From a bacterium (lineage in GTDB: Bacteria > Myxococcota_A > Bradymonadia > UBA7976 > UBA1532), in NCBI GenBank assembly GCA_030426085.1, contig JAUHYW010000037.1, forward strand, positions 25,164 through 89,163: a stretch of 64,000 nucleotides of DNA, in the 5' to 3' direction. Made by a program: the position numbers and the translations under genes. The notes under the pieces were generated by a model that searched no databases, was not told the origin of the DNA, and was given only the letters and a program-made list of their open reading frames with translations. Each line of letters begins with the position of its first letter. The stretch's first letter is position 1. Below, one piece after another: positions 29,001-36,848 of this stretch.

Positions 29001-30188
29001 GGCGAGGGCCTCGGTGTCTTCGAGGAACTCCCGCATCTTGGGCGCGAGGCGCTCGCCGATCAGGCGGGCGATCTGGTCGATCTGCTCCCGGGCGTAGTGC
29101 GCGTCGAGCGCGCCGCTCTCCAGCGCTTCGCCGTAGTCGTCGAGCGCGGCCACAAGATCGTCGATCTGGCCGATCGCGACGGCCGTGCGCCGCTCCGACT
29201 CCCGGTTGTCGGCCTCCTTGATGCGCCGCTCGACCTCGTCCCGCTCGTCGCGGATCACGTCGAAGGCCGGGCGCAGGGACGGGTAGCGCTCGATGCGGCG
29301 CAGCAGGTCGTCGTAGAGCTTGAGCGCCTGCTTGAGCTGCCGCGGCTCGTGCGGGGGGCCGCCCAGCTCGCGGGCCCGCTCCAGCTTGAGCTCGCCCTCC
29401 CGGCTCGCTCGCCGGTCATCGTGGGCCCGGGCCAGCTCGGCCGTCGCCCGGGCCAGCCGCGGGTGGTCGTCGGCCACCGCGCGCGCCTGCTGGAGCAGCG
29501 TGTCGGCTCCGTCGAGGTCGTCGGCCTTGAGCCGGGCCCCGAAGGCCTCGAGGAGCTGTCCGAGCACCTTTTCCTGCAAGGCCGTCACCAGCCGGATCGC
29601 TTCATCCAGGCGCGCGTCGCCGCCCAGCCGCCGGGCGCGCTCCAGGCGGACCAGGAGCGCGGGGAAGCGATCGGCGGTGATGAGGTCGACCCAGTCGTCG
29701 GGCAGCAGGTCTTCGATCGCCGACAGGCCCCGGACGACCGCCTGCCGGGTGACGTCGCTCGCCCCCAGCGTGAGCGCAGACCCGCCGGCCGTCTCCTCCA
29801 GCCGGGCGTCGATCTGCATCTGCACCGACTCGGTCATCTCTTGCGTCGAGTCGAGGGTCTGCGCGCCACGCTCGGCCCGATGCCGGGTGCGCGAGATGGG
29901 GCCGCTGCCGCCGTCCACCCCGGGGATCGAGATCCGGCGCAGGTCGGAGGCGAACTTGCCCGGTCCCCGGACCGGCAAGAGCCCGCTGCGCCGTGGCTGA
30001 CCCATCGGCGGGCTCTCGTCGGATCGGGCCGGTGTACCGAGCGGCGCGCCGTCGGACCAGGCCGATCGCCGCTGGACCCGTCGATGGCATCGGTCGCAGG
30101 CTTCGGTCGTCGGCGCCGGCGCGCCGTCAGGCGCCACGGGGCGTCCGCAGTCTTCGCAGGGGGAGCCGGTCGCTGTCGTCGGGTTCAT
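26013..30188 (-). CDS. Very long zinc-ribbon helical/coiled-coil protein
   Basis: Unrecognised 1391-residue protein. A treble-clef-like N-terminal zinc ribbon uses Cys11, Cys14, Cys31 and Cys34 (CEDC and CDRC). Residues about 100-1380 are almost wholly helical, rich in Arg, Glu, Ala, Leu and Asp, with weak internal periodicity (for example RLERARRLGGDARLDEAIRL, LVERMGEDAPPQRKGHLTDL). This suggests a spectrin- or TPR-like rod. No signal peptide or membrane helix is seen, so it is cytoplasmic. The ATG at 30188 leaves a 22-base gap to the upstream kinase-like gene; an ATG at 30239 would overlap that gene and add residues lacking any conserved look. It is probably the scaffold of the atypical kinase. 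Confidence 0.7.
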   Translation of the reverse strand: MNPTTATGSPCEDCGRPVAPDGAPAPTTEACDRCHRRVQRRSAWSDGAPLGTPARSDESPPMGQPRRSGLLPVRGPGKFASDLRRISIPGVDGGSGPISRTRHRAERGAQTLDSTQEMTESVQMQIDARLEETAGGSALTLGASDVTRQAVVRGLSAIEDLLPDDWVDLITADRFPALLVRLERARRLGGDARLDEAIRLVTALQEKVLGQLLEAFGARLKADDLDGADTLLQQARAVADDHPRLARATAELARAHDDRRASREGELKLERARELGGPPHEPRQLKQALKLYDDLLRRIERYPSLRPAFDVIRDERDEVERRIKEADNRESERRTAVAIGQIDDLVAALDDYGEALESGALDAHYAREQIDQIARLIGERLAPKMREFLEDTEALAANPRDAEVGLDRLREYKRLWHHLPADLRATVERREEALVELIRRRDEVLAEVDEAIGQIHRGDYVGAIRQLILQARLHEQFQIDVQRPIGIATDALAQQIRHQLDGLDLLMSDPYTDDAEFEHIAETLRGVLDRIAPVAAQTDGLAETQQKVADINQGLRRLKGRLDRFDRQFERCRAAVDQGRIGQARRLVERMGEDAPPQRKGHLTDLKVELDIAIEEDEIEARLNLLALSDRAGARQWAEAHADQPTCRRYLLESTASERLQDAWRLEREGRIAEALQIALAVQAEAPANRAEEVERLVEHLRATRRDSAEVKRRLERAEALQAQDRWAESLALLSADIELSAHQAADWRAARHRAEMALDHDRIARLGAALDEVRAAREAWQARPFPADDCLAPSPESPTPAEAAAQLAEALRQLERIPMDDGLRARLTDDAAPPEGRLLAQRLILEQRLCAAEEAIARFDFASARSRLEDVESADHPAVERVRARLARIEFGRLFGQALGGSDLAQARALLAAYPAPSADEAIMARRLVELCAAADAALVSTLAASTTSIPASGVVDGGSAEGRTAAGVVDHIRRVRLDVHRMVQAHPHCDAALAETRRRLDAGLVAAVEQLFTAWSRDLLPGGVIARIDLVARILSEGPPVTALDEQLALLQARLPDEGREFLEWIESHTRLDALSAQQLADIEARLDTLGRYVESDPQFERCRRRIRQIRTDIGRQVDARRRHEGLIKQALETLDSAVLEEACRLEQGKLVEGEQAAKLRASWQQAEPVVAELKRAMAERAFDRVERLLDRLQETGSVAHLARLDLPHPFEVGRRLPQGADGVRGILPALRDRAEQAVAARAREVEALDHAVDELHRWLRCAVAGAPPCPTEADREAFVKAVCARAYDRLGQLGQQIEALRRGSSAGTGSSLRALAARLPPRNPMELMGHVTELDRRYRADHAAVVALSQAEPSAIRSNRAGLMAVKRRWEGVEDLTALVEGMLRLVG

Positions 30189-30210
30189 GGGAGTCTCGGT
30201 CGGTGGCTGG

Positions 30211-32385
30211 TCACCAGGCAATATCTTTGACCAGTGCATCTGGCGGATCCGGAGGGATGACGGTCACGACGGGCGGTCGAGGTGTCGCGGCATCCCGCGG
30301 CTCGGGGGGTCGACCTCGTCGCCGAACGCGGCGACGTCGGCCGGGGGCGGTCGTCGGCCGTGCCTTCGCCACGTCGGGAGCGGGGGGAGAGACATCGGGC
30401 GCCGCGTCGACGGCTGCATCAGCCGCTTCGCCCCGGGCGCCATCGCTCGGGCTGCTGTCCGGGATCGACGCGTCGCGGACGCCGCTCGCGTCCGGCGCAG
30501 GCCGGGTCGAGCCGACATCCGCGCCCACGGCGCGGCCAGCCTCGCCCGTCGTGGCCCCATCACCTATCAAGATCCGCCCCGGCGGATCGCGCCCATCGTC
30601 CACCCGGCGGGCCTGCCAGAGCCACCATCCGACCCCGGCCCCGACGAGGAGCACCAGGACCAGCAGCCCCAGAAGGCCGCCCCGGCGCCGCGGCCCGCGC
30701 TCACCGGATGCCTCGGGGTCCAGCTCGATGTTCAGGGCGCTTACGTCCCCATAGGCCAGCTCGCCCGAGTCCCCCGCGTCGTCGCTTCGAGGCTCATCGA
30801 GGGCGTGCCCGGACAACCCCGCCGGCACCGAGGTGCGCGAGCGCTCGGCGTGGTGCGCCGACGCCAGCGTGCGCACCCGCCGCTCGATCGAGGCCGCCTC
30901 GGCCCTCACCTCGTCGAGCAACGCAACGGTGCCGGAGAACCGGGCGAAGAGGGCCTCGGACCACGGCACCCGCCGAAGCAGCGCGACGCCCGCCTCCAGA
31001 TACTCCAACGCCTCGACGTAGTGGGCCGCGCGATCCCGCTCGAACGAGAGCAGCTCGAGGGTGTCGTGCCCATGCAGGCTGCCGTCGTCGACCACCAGCG
31101 CCGCCGCCCGATCGAGCGGCTTGAGCGCTCTGACACACAGCGCGAGCCCCTCGGTCTCGTGCGCGAGCGGCCCCAGCTCCTCGATCACCGCGGCGTGACG
31201 CTCGAAGTCGCGCATCAGCCGCTCGATGGCCTTGTTCGCCGTCTGCCAGCGCACCCGACCGTACGCCTCGCGGATCGCCAGGAGCGCATCCCGAGCCCCG
31301 AGCACCGCGTGCAGGGTGTGCGCCAGCCGTCGCATGCGGTGGAGCTCGATGCTCTCTCCCGGCGGCACGTGCACCTGATCGGCCCGCCCCTCCAGCGTCG
31401 CGTCGAGATCGGCGATGGCGTCGGCGTCGTCCCCGAGCAAGTCGCCGGCCTGCCCGATGAGCTCCCGGGCCCGGAACGCGACCGCGGCGCTGCGGGCGTT
31501 GGCGGCGAGCTCGGCGAAGGCCAGCGCGTCGATCAGGGCCGCGCGGCCAGCCTCGCCCGAGAGTCGCCGGGCCTCGATGAGCCGCTCGATGACCCACTGC
31601 AAGAGGTCTTCGGGCTCACCGTCCAGGGCTTCGGCGATGCGCGCCAGCCGCTCCCGGAGCGCAGCGAGGTCGGCCTCGGACGGCCCCTCGACCAGCTTGG
31701 TGAAGGTGAGTTGGAAGACGCGCAGGTAGATCGTCCACCGCTCGGGCAGATGGCGGAACGGCCGCCCCCAATCCGGCGCGCGCTCATCGCAGTTGCCGTG
31801 GAAATCGAGCAGCGCCCGATCCAGGACCTCGGCCACCAGCGCCAGATCGGGATCGAGCCAGCGGGCGTCGTCGTCCGGCCCCCAGGGGCGGACGACGTTC
31901 CAGTCGATCAGCCCGAGCGCCTCGGTCCCCGGATCCCAGAGGATGGAGTCGTACTTGAGATCGACGTTGCGGACGCCGGCCTCGGCCGCGATCAGCAGCG
32001 CATCGGCGAGCTGGATGGCGACCGAGAGGCATTGCCCGATGGACAGCGCGGTGCGCCCCAGGATGTCGGTCAGCGGCACCCCGGGCATGTAGTCCATCAC
32101 GAAGAAGCTGCGCTCCAGATCCCGGGCGTGTACCCGGGGGAAGCGCTGCCGCCCGTCGCCCAGAGCCGCCTCGACCGCCCGCAGTCGATCGAGGGTGTCC
32201 GCTTCGGCGAGGAAGGCCGCCGGGTCGAGGCTGGATCGACCCGTCTCGTCCCGGCGCAACGCCTTGAGCACGAGGCGCTCGTCCCCCGCTTCGAGCAGGA
32301 AGACCTCGGCCGTCCGCCCGGTCCCGATCCGCCGCCCGATCGTGAACGACAGCCCACCGACCGTCAGGGTCTCACCCGGCTGCAA
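30211..32385 (-). CDS. Membrane-anchored atypical protein kinase-like protein
   Basis: A 724-residue protein. Residues 16-250 are kinase-like: glycine loop IGTGRTAEVF (20-29), Lys41 in LVLKAL, Glu61, hinge FVMDYMPG (95-102). The catalytic loop reads NVDLKYDSIL (140-149), so the HRD His and Arg are Asn and Val, Asp142 and Lys144 remain, and the metal-binding Asn is Ser147. DFG is IDWN with Asp161. A helical region follows to about 540, then one membrane helix (LLGLLVLVLLVGAGVGWWLW, about 572-591) and a Pro/Ala/Arg-rich tail. The start is taken as TTG at 32385, which overlaps the preceding gene by 14 bases; longer frames run antisense-like through that gene. It could be a weak kinase or a pseudokinase. 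Confidence 0.72.
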   Translation of the reverse strand: MQPGETLTVGGLSFTIGRRIGTGRTAEVFLLEAGDERLVLKALRRDETGRSSLDPAAFLAEADTLDRLRAVEAALGDGRQRFPRVHARDLERSFFVMDYMPGVPLTDILGRTALSIGQCLSVAIQLADALLIAAEAGVRNVDLKYDSILWDPGTEALGLIDWNVVRPWGPDDDARWLDPDLALVAEVLDRALLDFHGNCDERAPDWGRPFRHLPERWTIYLRVFQLTFTKLVEGPSEADLAALRERLARIAEALDGEPEDLLQWVIERLIEARRLSGEAGRAALIDALAFAELAANARSAAVAFRARELIGQAGDLLGDDADAIADLDATLEGRADQVHVPPGESIELHRMRRLAHTLHAVLGARDALLAIREAYGRVRWQTANKAIERLMRDFERHAAVIEELGPLAHETEGLALCVRALKPLDRAAALVVDDGSLHGHDTLELLSFERDRAAHYVEALEYLEAGVALLRRVPWSEALFARFSGTVALLDEVRAEAASIERRVRTLASAHHAERSRTSVPAGLSGHALDEPRSDDAGDSGELAYGDVSALNIELDPEASGERGPRRRGGLLGLLVLVLLVGAGVGWWLWQARRVDDGRDPPGRILIGDGATTGEAGRAVGADVGSTRPAPDASGVRDASIPDSSPSDGARGEAADAAVDAAPDVSPPAPDVAKARPTTAPGRRRRVRRRGRPPEPRDAATPRPPVVTVIPPDPPDALVKDIAW

Positions 32386-34240
32386 TGAACTCGACCCGCG
32401 CGTTGGAGAACTCGAAGGGGGCCGCCCCCGAGAGAGGGCAGGACTCGACCCGCATGCGGCGGTGACCGGTCTCCTCGTCCCGCCGACCGAGCACGATCGC
32501 GCGGAAGCTCGGCCGCCAGCCGTCCCAGACGACCTCGGCCCGAGCCAGCACCTCACCCCGGGCGATGGGCAGCTCCCGAATCCCCGCCAGCAGAACCGGA
32601 TACGCCGTGCTCTGGTCCAGCACCCGCTCGTTGACGAGCGCGTCGCCCACGTACAGCGCGATCGTGCCCCGAGGCCGAGGCCGCCTGCGTCGCACGAGGG
32701 AGACGACCCGAGGGCGGACCGCCTCGAGGACGATCACCAGGATGACTGCCAGCAACGCCGCCTGCCACGGCGCGCCCTCCGTGGAGCCGGGCTGCCCCAC
32801 CTCGGCCTCGACCTCGACCCGATCGACCTTCATCCGCCGGGTCGCGGCCGGCTCCAGCACCACCAGATGGCGACCGGGCTCCACATCGTCGAAGCGGGCC
32901 TCGGCGCGATCTTCGAGCAGCTTCAGCGGCGCGGAGGCGCCGGAGTCCAGCGTCACCGAGGGGCGCGTCGCCTCGATGACCGCGGCCGGCGGCACCACGG
33001 CCCCCCCGGCGTCGGTGAAGACGGCCCGGACCCGGAGCCCCCCGTCATCCGGGTTGACCACCAGCCGCGCGGTCAGCGCGCGCGCCGCCGGCTGACAGTC
33101 GCTGCGCTCGCCGAGCACCACGGGCGGGTCGCTCGTGGTCACCGGCATGATCGTGAACCGGCCGGTGACCGCTTCGGGCAGCTCCACGACGCCGGGGCCA
33201 CTCGGCGCGACCCGCTGCCGTCGGACCTCGCCGGTCGCGTCTCGATAGCGCACGTTGAAGCCGATCCGGGCGGCCAGCGCCTCGCTCCACTCCACGCCCG
33301 GCGAGGCGAAGCGCCAGCGGACGGCGTCGTCGTCGATGAGGCTGCAGTCGGTCACGATGACCGCGGGATGCACGACCACCGCGAGGACCCGCACCGGCTC
33401 GCCGTCCGGCCCGACGAAACGATGCTCTCCCACCGGCGGTGACGTCCACACCCGCGCTGTCACCACCCGCTTCGACTTCGCCTCCCCCTCGGGAAAAGCG
33501 CGGCCCTCGCCGAGGCTGGGAGCCGATGGCTCGGCGTCCCCCGGCGCGATGGCCACCAGCCGCTCCACGCCCGGGGTCGCGTCCACCCGGTCGGTCACGG
33601 TGACGCGGACCCCCGGGACGCCGCCGAGCGCCGCCGTCAATGCGCCCCCGGCCGCCTCGAGCATGTCCGCCGTGGGGTCATAGCGCCGGCAGCCGGCGTG
33701 CTCGGCGCAGGCTTCGCCGAGGGGGCCCGACGTGGACGGGCCCAGCACCGTCAACTCGCCCCGACCCGACTCGGGGACCGCAGCCCACCCCTCGCCGCCG
33801 GCCGCCAGCACGATCCGCTTCGCGCCCGAGGGCAATCCGCCCATGGCCTCCGAGGGCGACCAGCCCTGCCGGCCGGCCTTCACCCCTTCCCGGGCCGCGT
33901 CCAACCAGGTGGCCAGAGACCCCGAGGCCCCACCCGACCGCCCGGGGCCACGCACGTCCACCTGGACCAGCTCCGGCGAGCCGGGCGCCGCCAGCCCATA
34001 GAGAACGGCGTACAGCGCCTCGGTCATGGCCCGAGATACATCGCCTTCCCGAGGACGATCGTCCACCACGACCACTCGAGCGGGCTCGGCCTGCGACGGC
34101 CGCAGCGCGCCGAAAGACATGAGACAGACGACCCCGGCGATCGATGCCCGGAGACCCGCCCTGACAAGCCGCCGCCGCATCCGAGGCGCCATGCCCCCGG
34201 TGGTATGCTGACAGCGGACGTGGCTCGTATCGCTCATCAT
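32372..34240 (-). CDS. Exported membrane protein of unknown family, first gene of the atypical-kinase operon
   Basis: Unrecognised 622-residue protein. A signal sequence (RASIAGVVCLMSFGALRPSQ) precedes a region beginning RVVVVDDRPREGDVSRAMTE, alternating strands and helices, which could be a vWA-like fold, although no MIDAS motif is apparent. Ig-like beta sequence follows (LTARLVVNPDDGGLRVRAVF). A membrane helix (WQAALLAVILVIVLEAVRP, about 500-520) leads to a basic stretch and a 100-residue C-terminal domain (TIALYVGDALVNERVLDQST), predicted cytoplasmic. ATG at 34240 is chosen because GGA is well spaced upstream and a promoter lies at 34267-34295; ATG at 34192 gives a more typical signal-peptide length. 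It may carry an envelope signal to the downstream kinase-like protein. Confidence 0.68.
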   Translation of the reverse strand: MMSDTSHVRCQHTTGGMAPRMRRRLVRAGLRASIAGVVCLMSFGALRPSQAEPARVVVVDDRPREGDVSRAMTEALYAVLYGLAAPGSPELVQVDVRGPGRSGGASGSLATWLDAAREGVKAGRQGWSPSEAMGGLPSGAKRIVLAAGGEGWAAVPESGRGELTVLGPSTSGPLGEACAEHAGCRRYDPTADMLEAAGGALTAALGGVPGVRVTVTDRVDATPGVERLVAIAPGDAEPSAPSLGEGRAFPEGEAKSKRVVTARVWTSPPVGEHRFVGPDGEPVRVLAVVVHPAVIVTDCSLIDDDAVRWRFASPGVEWSEALAARIGFNVRYRDATGEVRRQRVAPSGPGVVELPEAVTGRFTIMPVTTSDPPVVLGERSDCQPAARALTARLVVNPDDGGLRVRAVFTDAGGAVVPPAAVIEATRPSVTLDSGASAPLKLLEDRAEARFDDVEPGRHLVVLEPAATRRMKVDRVEVEAEVGQPGSTEGAPWQAALLAVILVIVLEAVRPRVVSLVRRRRPRPRGTIALYVGDALVNERVLDQSTAYPVLLAGIRELPIARGEVLARAEVVWDGWRPSFRAIVLGRRDEETGHRRMRVESCPLSGAAPFEFSNARVEFIAAG

Positions 34241-34266
34241 GAATGCTTCCCGCGCCGACCTTCGAG

Positions 34267-34295
34267 ACTCTAGCGCGGGTCCGCCGACATGGCCA
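34267..34295 (-). promoter_or_regulatory. Possible promoter for the atypical-kinase operon
   Basis: Minus strand: TGGCCA (34290-34295), 17 bases, TAGAGT (34267-34272), giving a start about 20 bases before the ATG at 34240. Both hexamers match consensus at only 4 of 6 positions. The 34241-34535 divergent region shows no other convincing site; a GATAAT hexamer further upstream on the same strand has no matching -35. Confidence 0.35.
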
Positions 34296-34535
34296 GACCC
34301 TACCGCATTATCTGCGATCGGCACGTCTCGTCCGCCAGTCGACGGCCCGGACCGCCTTCGGTATGCCTTAAAGAGACACGGACGGGACCGGGGCTCTGCT
34401 GCCACGAAAGAGTGTGGACGGGCGTCCGCGGGTTGGGTTAGCGTGGCAGTCGGCGTTCGGAGCCGAGGGCAGATCGGGTGAGTCCCGAGTCGAGCGGACC
34501 GAGCGCGACGCACGTCCCGGCGCGAGGTGTCACTC

Positions 34536-36035
34536 ATGGAGTTCAGACGACCGACCCGGCTGAGACCCCGGCGGTGTCCGGTGTGCGGGCTCGAGAAAGA
34601 GAGCGGGCTCGGAGAGCGCTGCCCCGAGGACGGCGAGATCCTCGTGATGCCCGAGCTGCTCGACCAGATGCTCGTCGGAGGCCGCTTCCGGGTCGTCGAG
34701 CCGGTCGGTCAGGGTGCGTTCGCCCGGGTGTACGCCGCGTCCGACCGGGCGCGTGGCTCCGGCTCGGGGGGGCTGGTGGCGGTCAAGCTGCTCAAGCCGA
34801 GCATGCGCCATCATCAAGAGGCCCTCGCTCGCTTCGATCGTGAGGGCGACCTGCTCCGACAGCTCGAGGGCGTACCCGGCGTGGTCGACCTCGTGCACCG
34901 GGGGCGGACCGACGCCGGCGATCCCTTCCTGGCGCTGGAGTACGTCGACGGCCAGACGCTGCAGGAGGTGCTGCACAACTACGGACACCTGCCGCCGATA
35001 GTCGCCTGCCGCATCGCCCTGGCGCTGCTGGAGGCGGTGGGCGCCATCCACCGCCTGGGCATCGTGCACCGGGATCTCAAGCCCAGCAACATGATCATGC
35101 TGTCGGCCGGCGACGCGATCGACCTGCGGCTGCTCGACTTCGGCATCGCCCAGTCACCCGATCGCAACGACAACCAGCTGACGATGCAGCATCGCACCGT
35201 CGGCACGCCTCAATACATGTCCCCCGAGCTGTGGAACAGCTCCCGGGTCGACCGGCGGTCCGACCTGTATGCGATCGGCGTCATCCTGCACTACATGCTC
35301 GTGGGATCACAGCCCTACATCGGGGACACGGTCCAGATCGCCAACCAGCACAAGACCTCGGCGGTCCCCCGCATCGCGATCAAGGGCGACATCCTGCCCG
35401 TCATGTCCGACGTCGTCACCAAGGCGATGAGCAAGCTGCCCGAGCAACGCTTCGCCTCGGCCGAAGAGATGTACGATGCGCTCGCCGGGGGCCTCGGGCT
35501 GGCCTCGCTGGGTGAGGTCCGGGCGGCGCGGGGCAGTGATACGCTGATCGAGCAGCTCACCGCGGGAGATGGCTCGCCGATCAGCCTGCCGAGCGGCTCG
35601 TCGTCGACCCGGGTCGCCGCCGAGACGATCAAGCCGGCCCGGCCGAGCCCCCGTCGCCTGCTTCGGGTGGCGCTCACGGCGGTCTTCGCCGGTGCGCTCG
35701 CCGGGTCCCTCGCCCTCGGGTGGGGCTCGCATGGGGCCGAAGCGGGGCCGCAGGGGCCGTTCGAGGGCACATCGGCGAGCGTCGAGTTCTCCGACGAGCG
35801 GATCGCAGCGCCGGCACCGGTGACCCGATGGACGAGCCGCTGGACGCCCGGGGTCGCTCGGGCCGAGTTGACCACCCGGGACAGCGAGCGCCCGCCGATC
35901 GTGGGGGACGGCTCGAGCGATGGTGACGACCTCTGCAAGTGGATCCGCGTGCAGGCCGGCTGCGAACTCGAAGATCCCATAACGGGCCGGTGTCTCAATT
36001 CGAGATGGAGGCGTAAAAAGGTGTGCCCTCGATGA
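34536..36035 (+). CDS. Ser/Thr protein kinase with N-terminal zinc ribbon and extracytoplasmic Cys tail
   Basis: A 499-residue kinase. Cys14, Cys17 and Cys29 (CPVCG, CPEDG) form a zinc-ribbon-like head. The kinase domain is canonical: VGQGAFARVYAA, VAVKLL, HRDLKPSNMIML, DFGIAQ, TPQYMSPEL. A membrane helix (LLRVALTAVFAGALAGSLAL, about 374-393) puts the last 100 residues outside; they contain four Cys (CKWIRVQAGCELED and GRCLNSRWRRKKVC), likely disulphide-bonded sensor. ATG at 34536 is chosen because GAGGTG is spaced 6 bases before it. The stop overlaps the next start as ATGA, tying it to the secreted partner. Divergent from the atypical-kinase operon. Confidence 0.92.
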   Translation: MEFRRPTRLRPRRCPVCGLEKESGLGERCPEDGEILVMPELLDQMLVGGRFRVVEPVGQGAFARVYAASDRARGSGSGGLVAVKLLKPSMRHHQEALARFDREGDLLRQLEGVPGVVDLVHRGRTDAGDPFLALEYVDGQTLQEVLHNYGHLPPIVACRIALALLEAVGAIHRLGIVHRDLKPSNMIMLSAGDAIDLRLLDFGIAQSPDRNDNQLTMQHRTVGTPQYMSPELWNSSRVDRRSDLYAIGVILHYMLVGSQPYIGDTVQIANQHKTSAVPRIAIKGDILPVMSDVVTKAMSKLPEQRFASAEEMYDALAGGLGLASLGEVRAARGSDTLIEQLTAGDGSPISLPSGSSSTRVAAETIKPARPSPRRLLRVALTAVFAGALAGSLALGWGSHGAEAGPQGPFEGTSASVEFSDERIAAPAPVTRWTSRWTPGVARAELTTRDSERPPIVGDGSSDGDDLCKWIRVQAGCELEDPITGRCLNSRWRRKKVCPR

Positions 36036-36823
36036 CTCGTCGCCTGGTGGTCCTCGCGTCGTTGCTGTGCGCCACGCTCGCGCTCGCCCAGAATGTTCGT
36101 CAGCAGCAGGAGGCCAACGCCCGCTACCTGAGGGGTGTCAAGGCGTTCGCCGATGCCATGAAGGCGCTCGACGAGGAGGCCGCGCGGTCGCTCTTCGAGG
36201 AGGCGCTGGAACACTTCGGAGCGTCGTATCTGGCCCTTGTATCCGATGTGCACCAGTCCCTGCTCATGCAGGCGCTGACCCTCAAGCGGCTCAATCGCAT
36301 GGACGAGGCCTTGCAGCTCTTCGAGTCGCTGCTCGAGTCACCCAACGAGGCGGTGCGCGAGCGGGCCACCACCGAGCGCACCGCCATCTTCGAGGGTCTG
36401 GGAGAGGCCGAATGGGCGATCGTGCAGCTCGAGTGCGGCCTCTCTCGGGTGTCGGTGCGCGTGCAGCCGACGGCCGTGATCGGAGAGAACGCCGTCTCTG
36501 CCGCCCGCCTCGGCAAGTGGGTGCCCTGCGAGCAGTGGGCGGAGCTCAGCGTGCTGCGGCCCGGCGAGTACGACCTCTACCTCAACCGCAAGGCGCCCGA
36601 TGGTCGATCGCTCTCGACGCAGCGGAAGATCGAGCTGGGCATCGGCGCCCGCCAGAAGATCCTCGTGCACTTCGAGCTGGCGCCATCGCCGCCGATCTAC
36701 ATCACGGACTGCAACTGCAACTCGGGTCCCGACTGTCGGCCCGTTCGGGTCGGCGAGGAGGCCCTGTCGGCGACGACTGTCGAAGCTGGCGATCGGTTCG
36801 ACGAGGGGCTGCTGCACGACTGA
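36032..36823 (+). CDS. Exported TPR-like partner of the zinc-ribbon kinase
   Basis: A 263-residue protein with a clean signal peptide (LVVLASLLCATLALA, cleaved before QNVRQQQ). Residues 25-130 are helical repeats (EEAARSLFEEALEHFGASYL, QALTLKRLNRMDEALQLFES), followed by a beta-rich domain (LSRVSVRVQPTAVIGENAVS, PGEYDLYLNRKAPDGRSL) that resembles PEGA-like modules. A short CNCNSGPDCRPV cluster lies near the end. Its ATG at 36032 overlaps the kinase stop (ATGA). It is probably periplasmic and may bind the extracytoplasmic Cys-rich tail of the kinase; this is inferred from coupling only. Confidence 0.7.
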   Translation: MTRRLVVLASLLCATLALAQNVRQQQEANARYLRGVKAFADAMKALDEEAARSLFEEALEHFGASYLALVSDVHQSLLMQALTLKRLNRMDEALQLFESLLESPNEAVRERATTERTAIFEGLGEAEWAIVQLECGLSRVSVRVQPTAVIGENAVSAARLGKWVPCEQWAELSVLRPGEYDLYLNRKAPDGRSLSTQRKIELGIGARQKILVHFELAPSPPIYITDCNCNSGPDCRPVRVGEEALSATTVEAGDRFDEGLLHD

Positions 36824-36827
36824 TCGG

Positions 36828-36847
36828 GCGGGGCCCGGCGCCCCCGC
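36828..36847. terminator. GC hairpin between convergent genes
   Basis: GCGGGG (36828-36833) pairs with CCCCGC (36842-36847) around an 8-base loop in the 25-base gap between two convergent stops. It could terminate from either side; no long T-run. Confidence 0.4.
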
Positions 36848-36848
36848 T

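Noticed and set aside
32372..34240. Calling the membrane protein a von Willebrand factor A protein
   Set aside because: The N-terminal strand-helix pattern recalls vWA, but no DxSxS MIDAS motif is present, so the family was left open.
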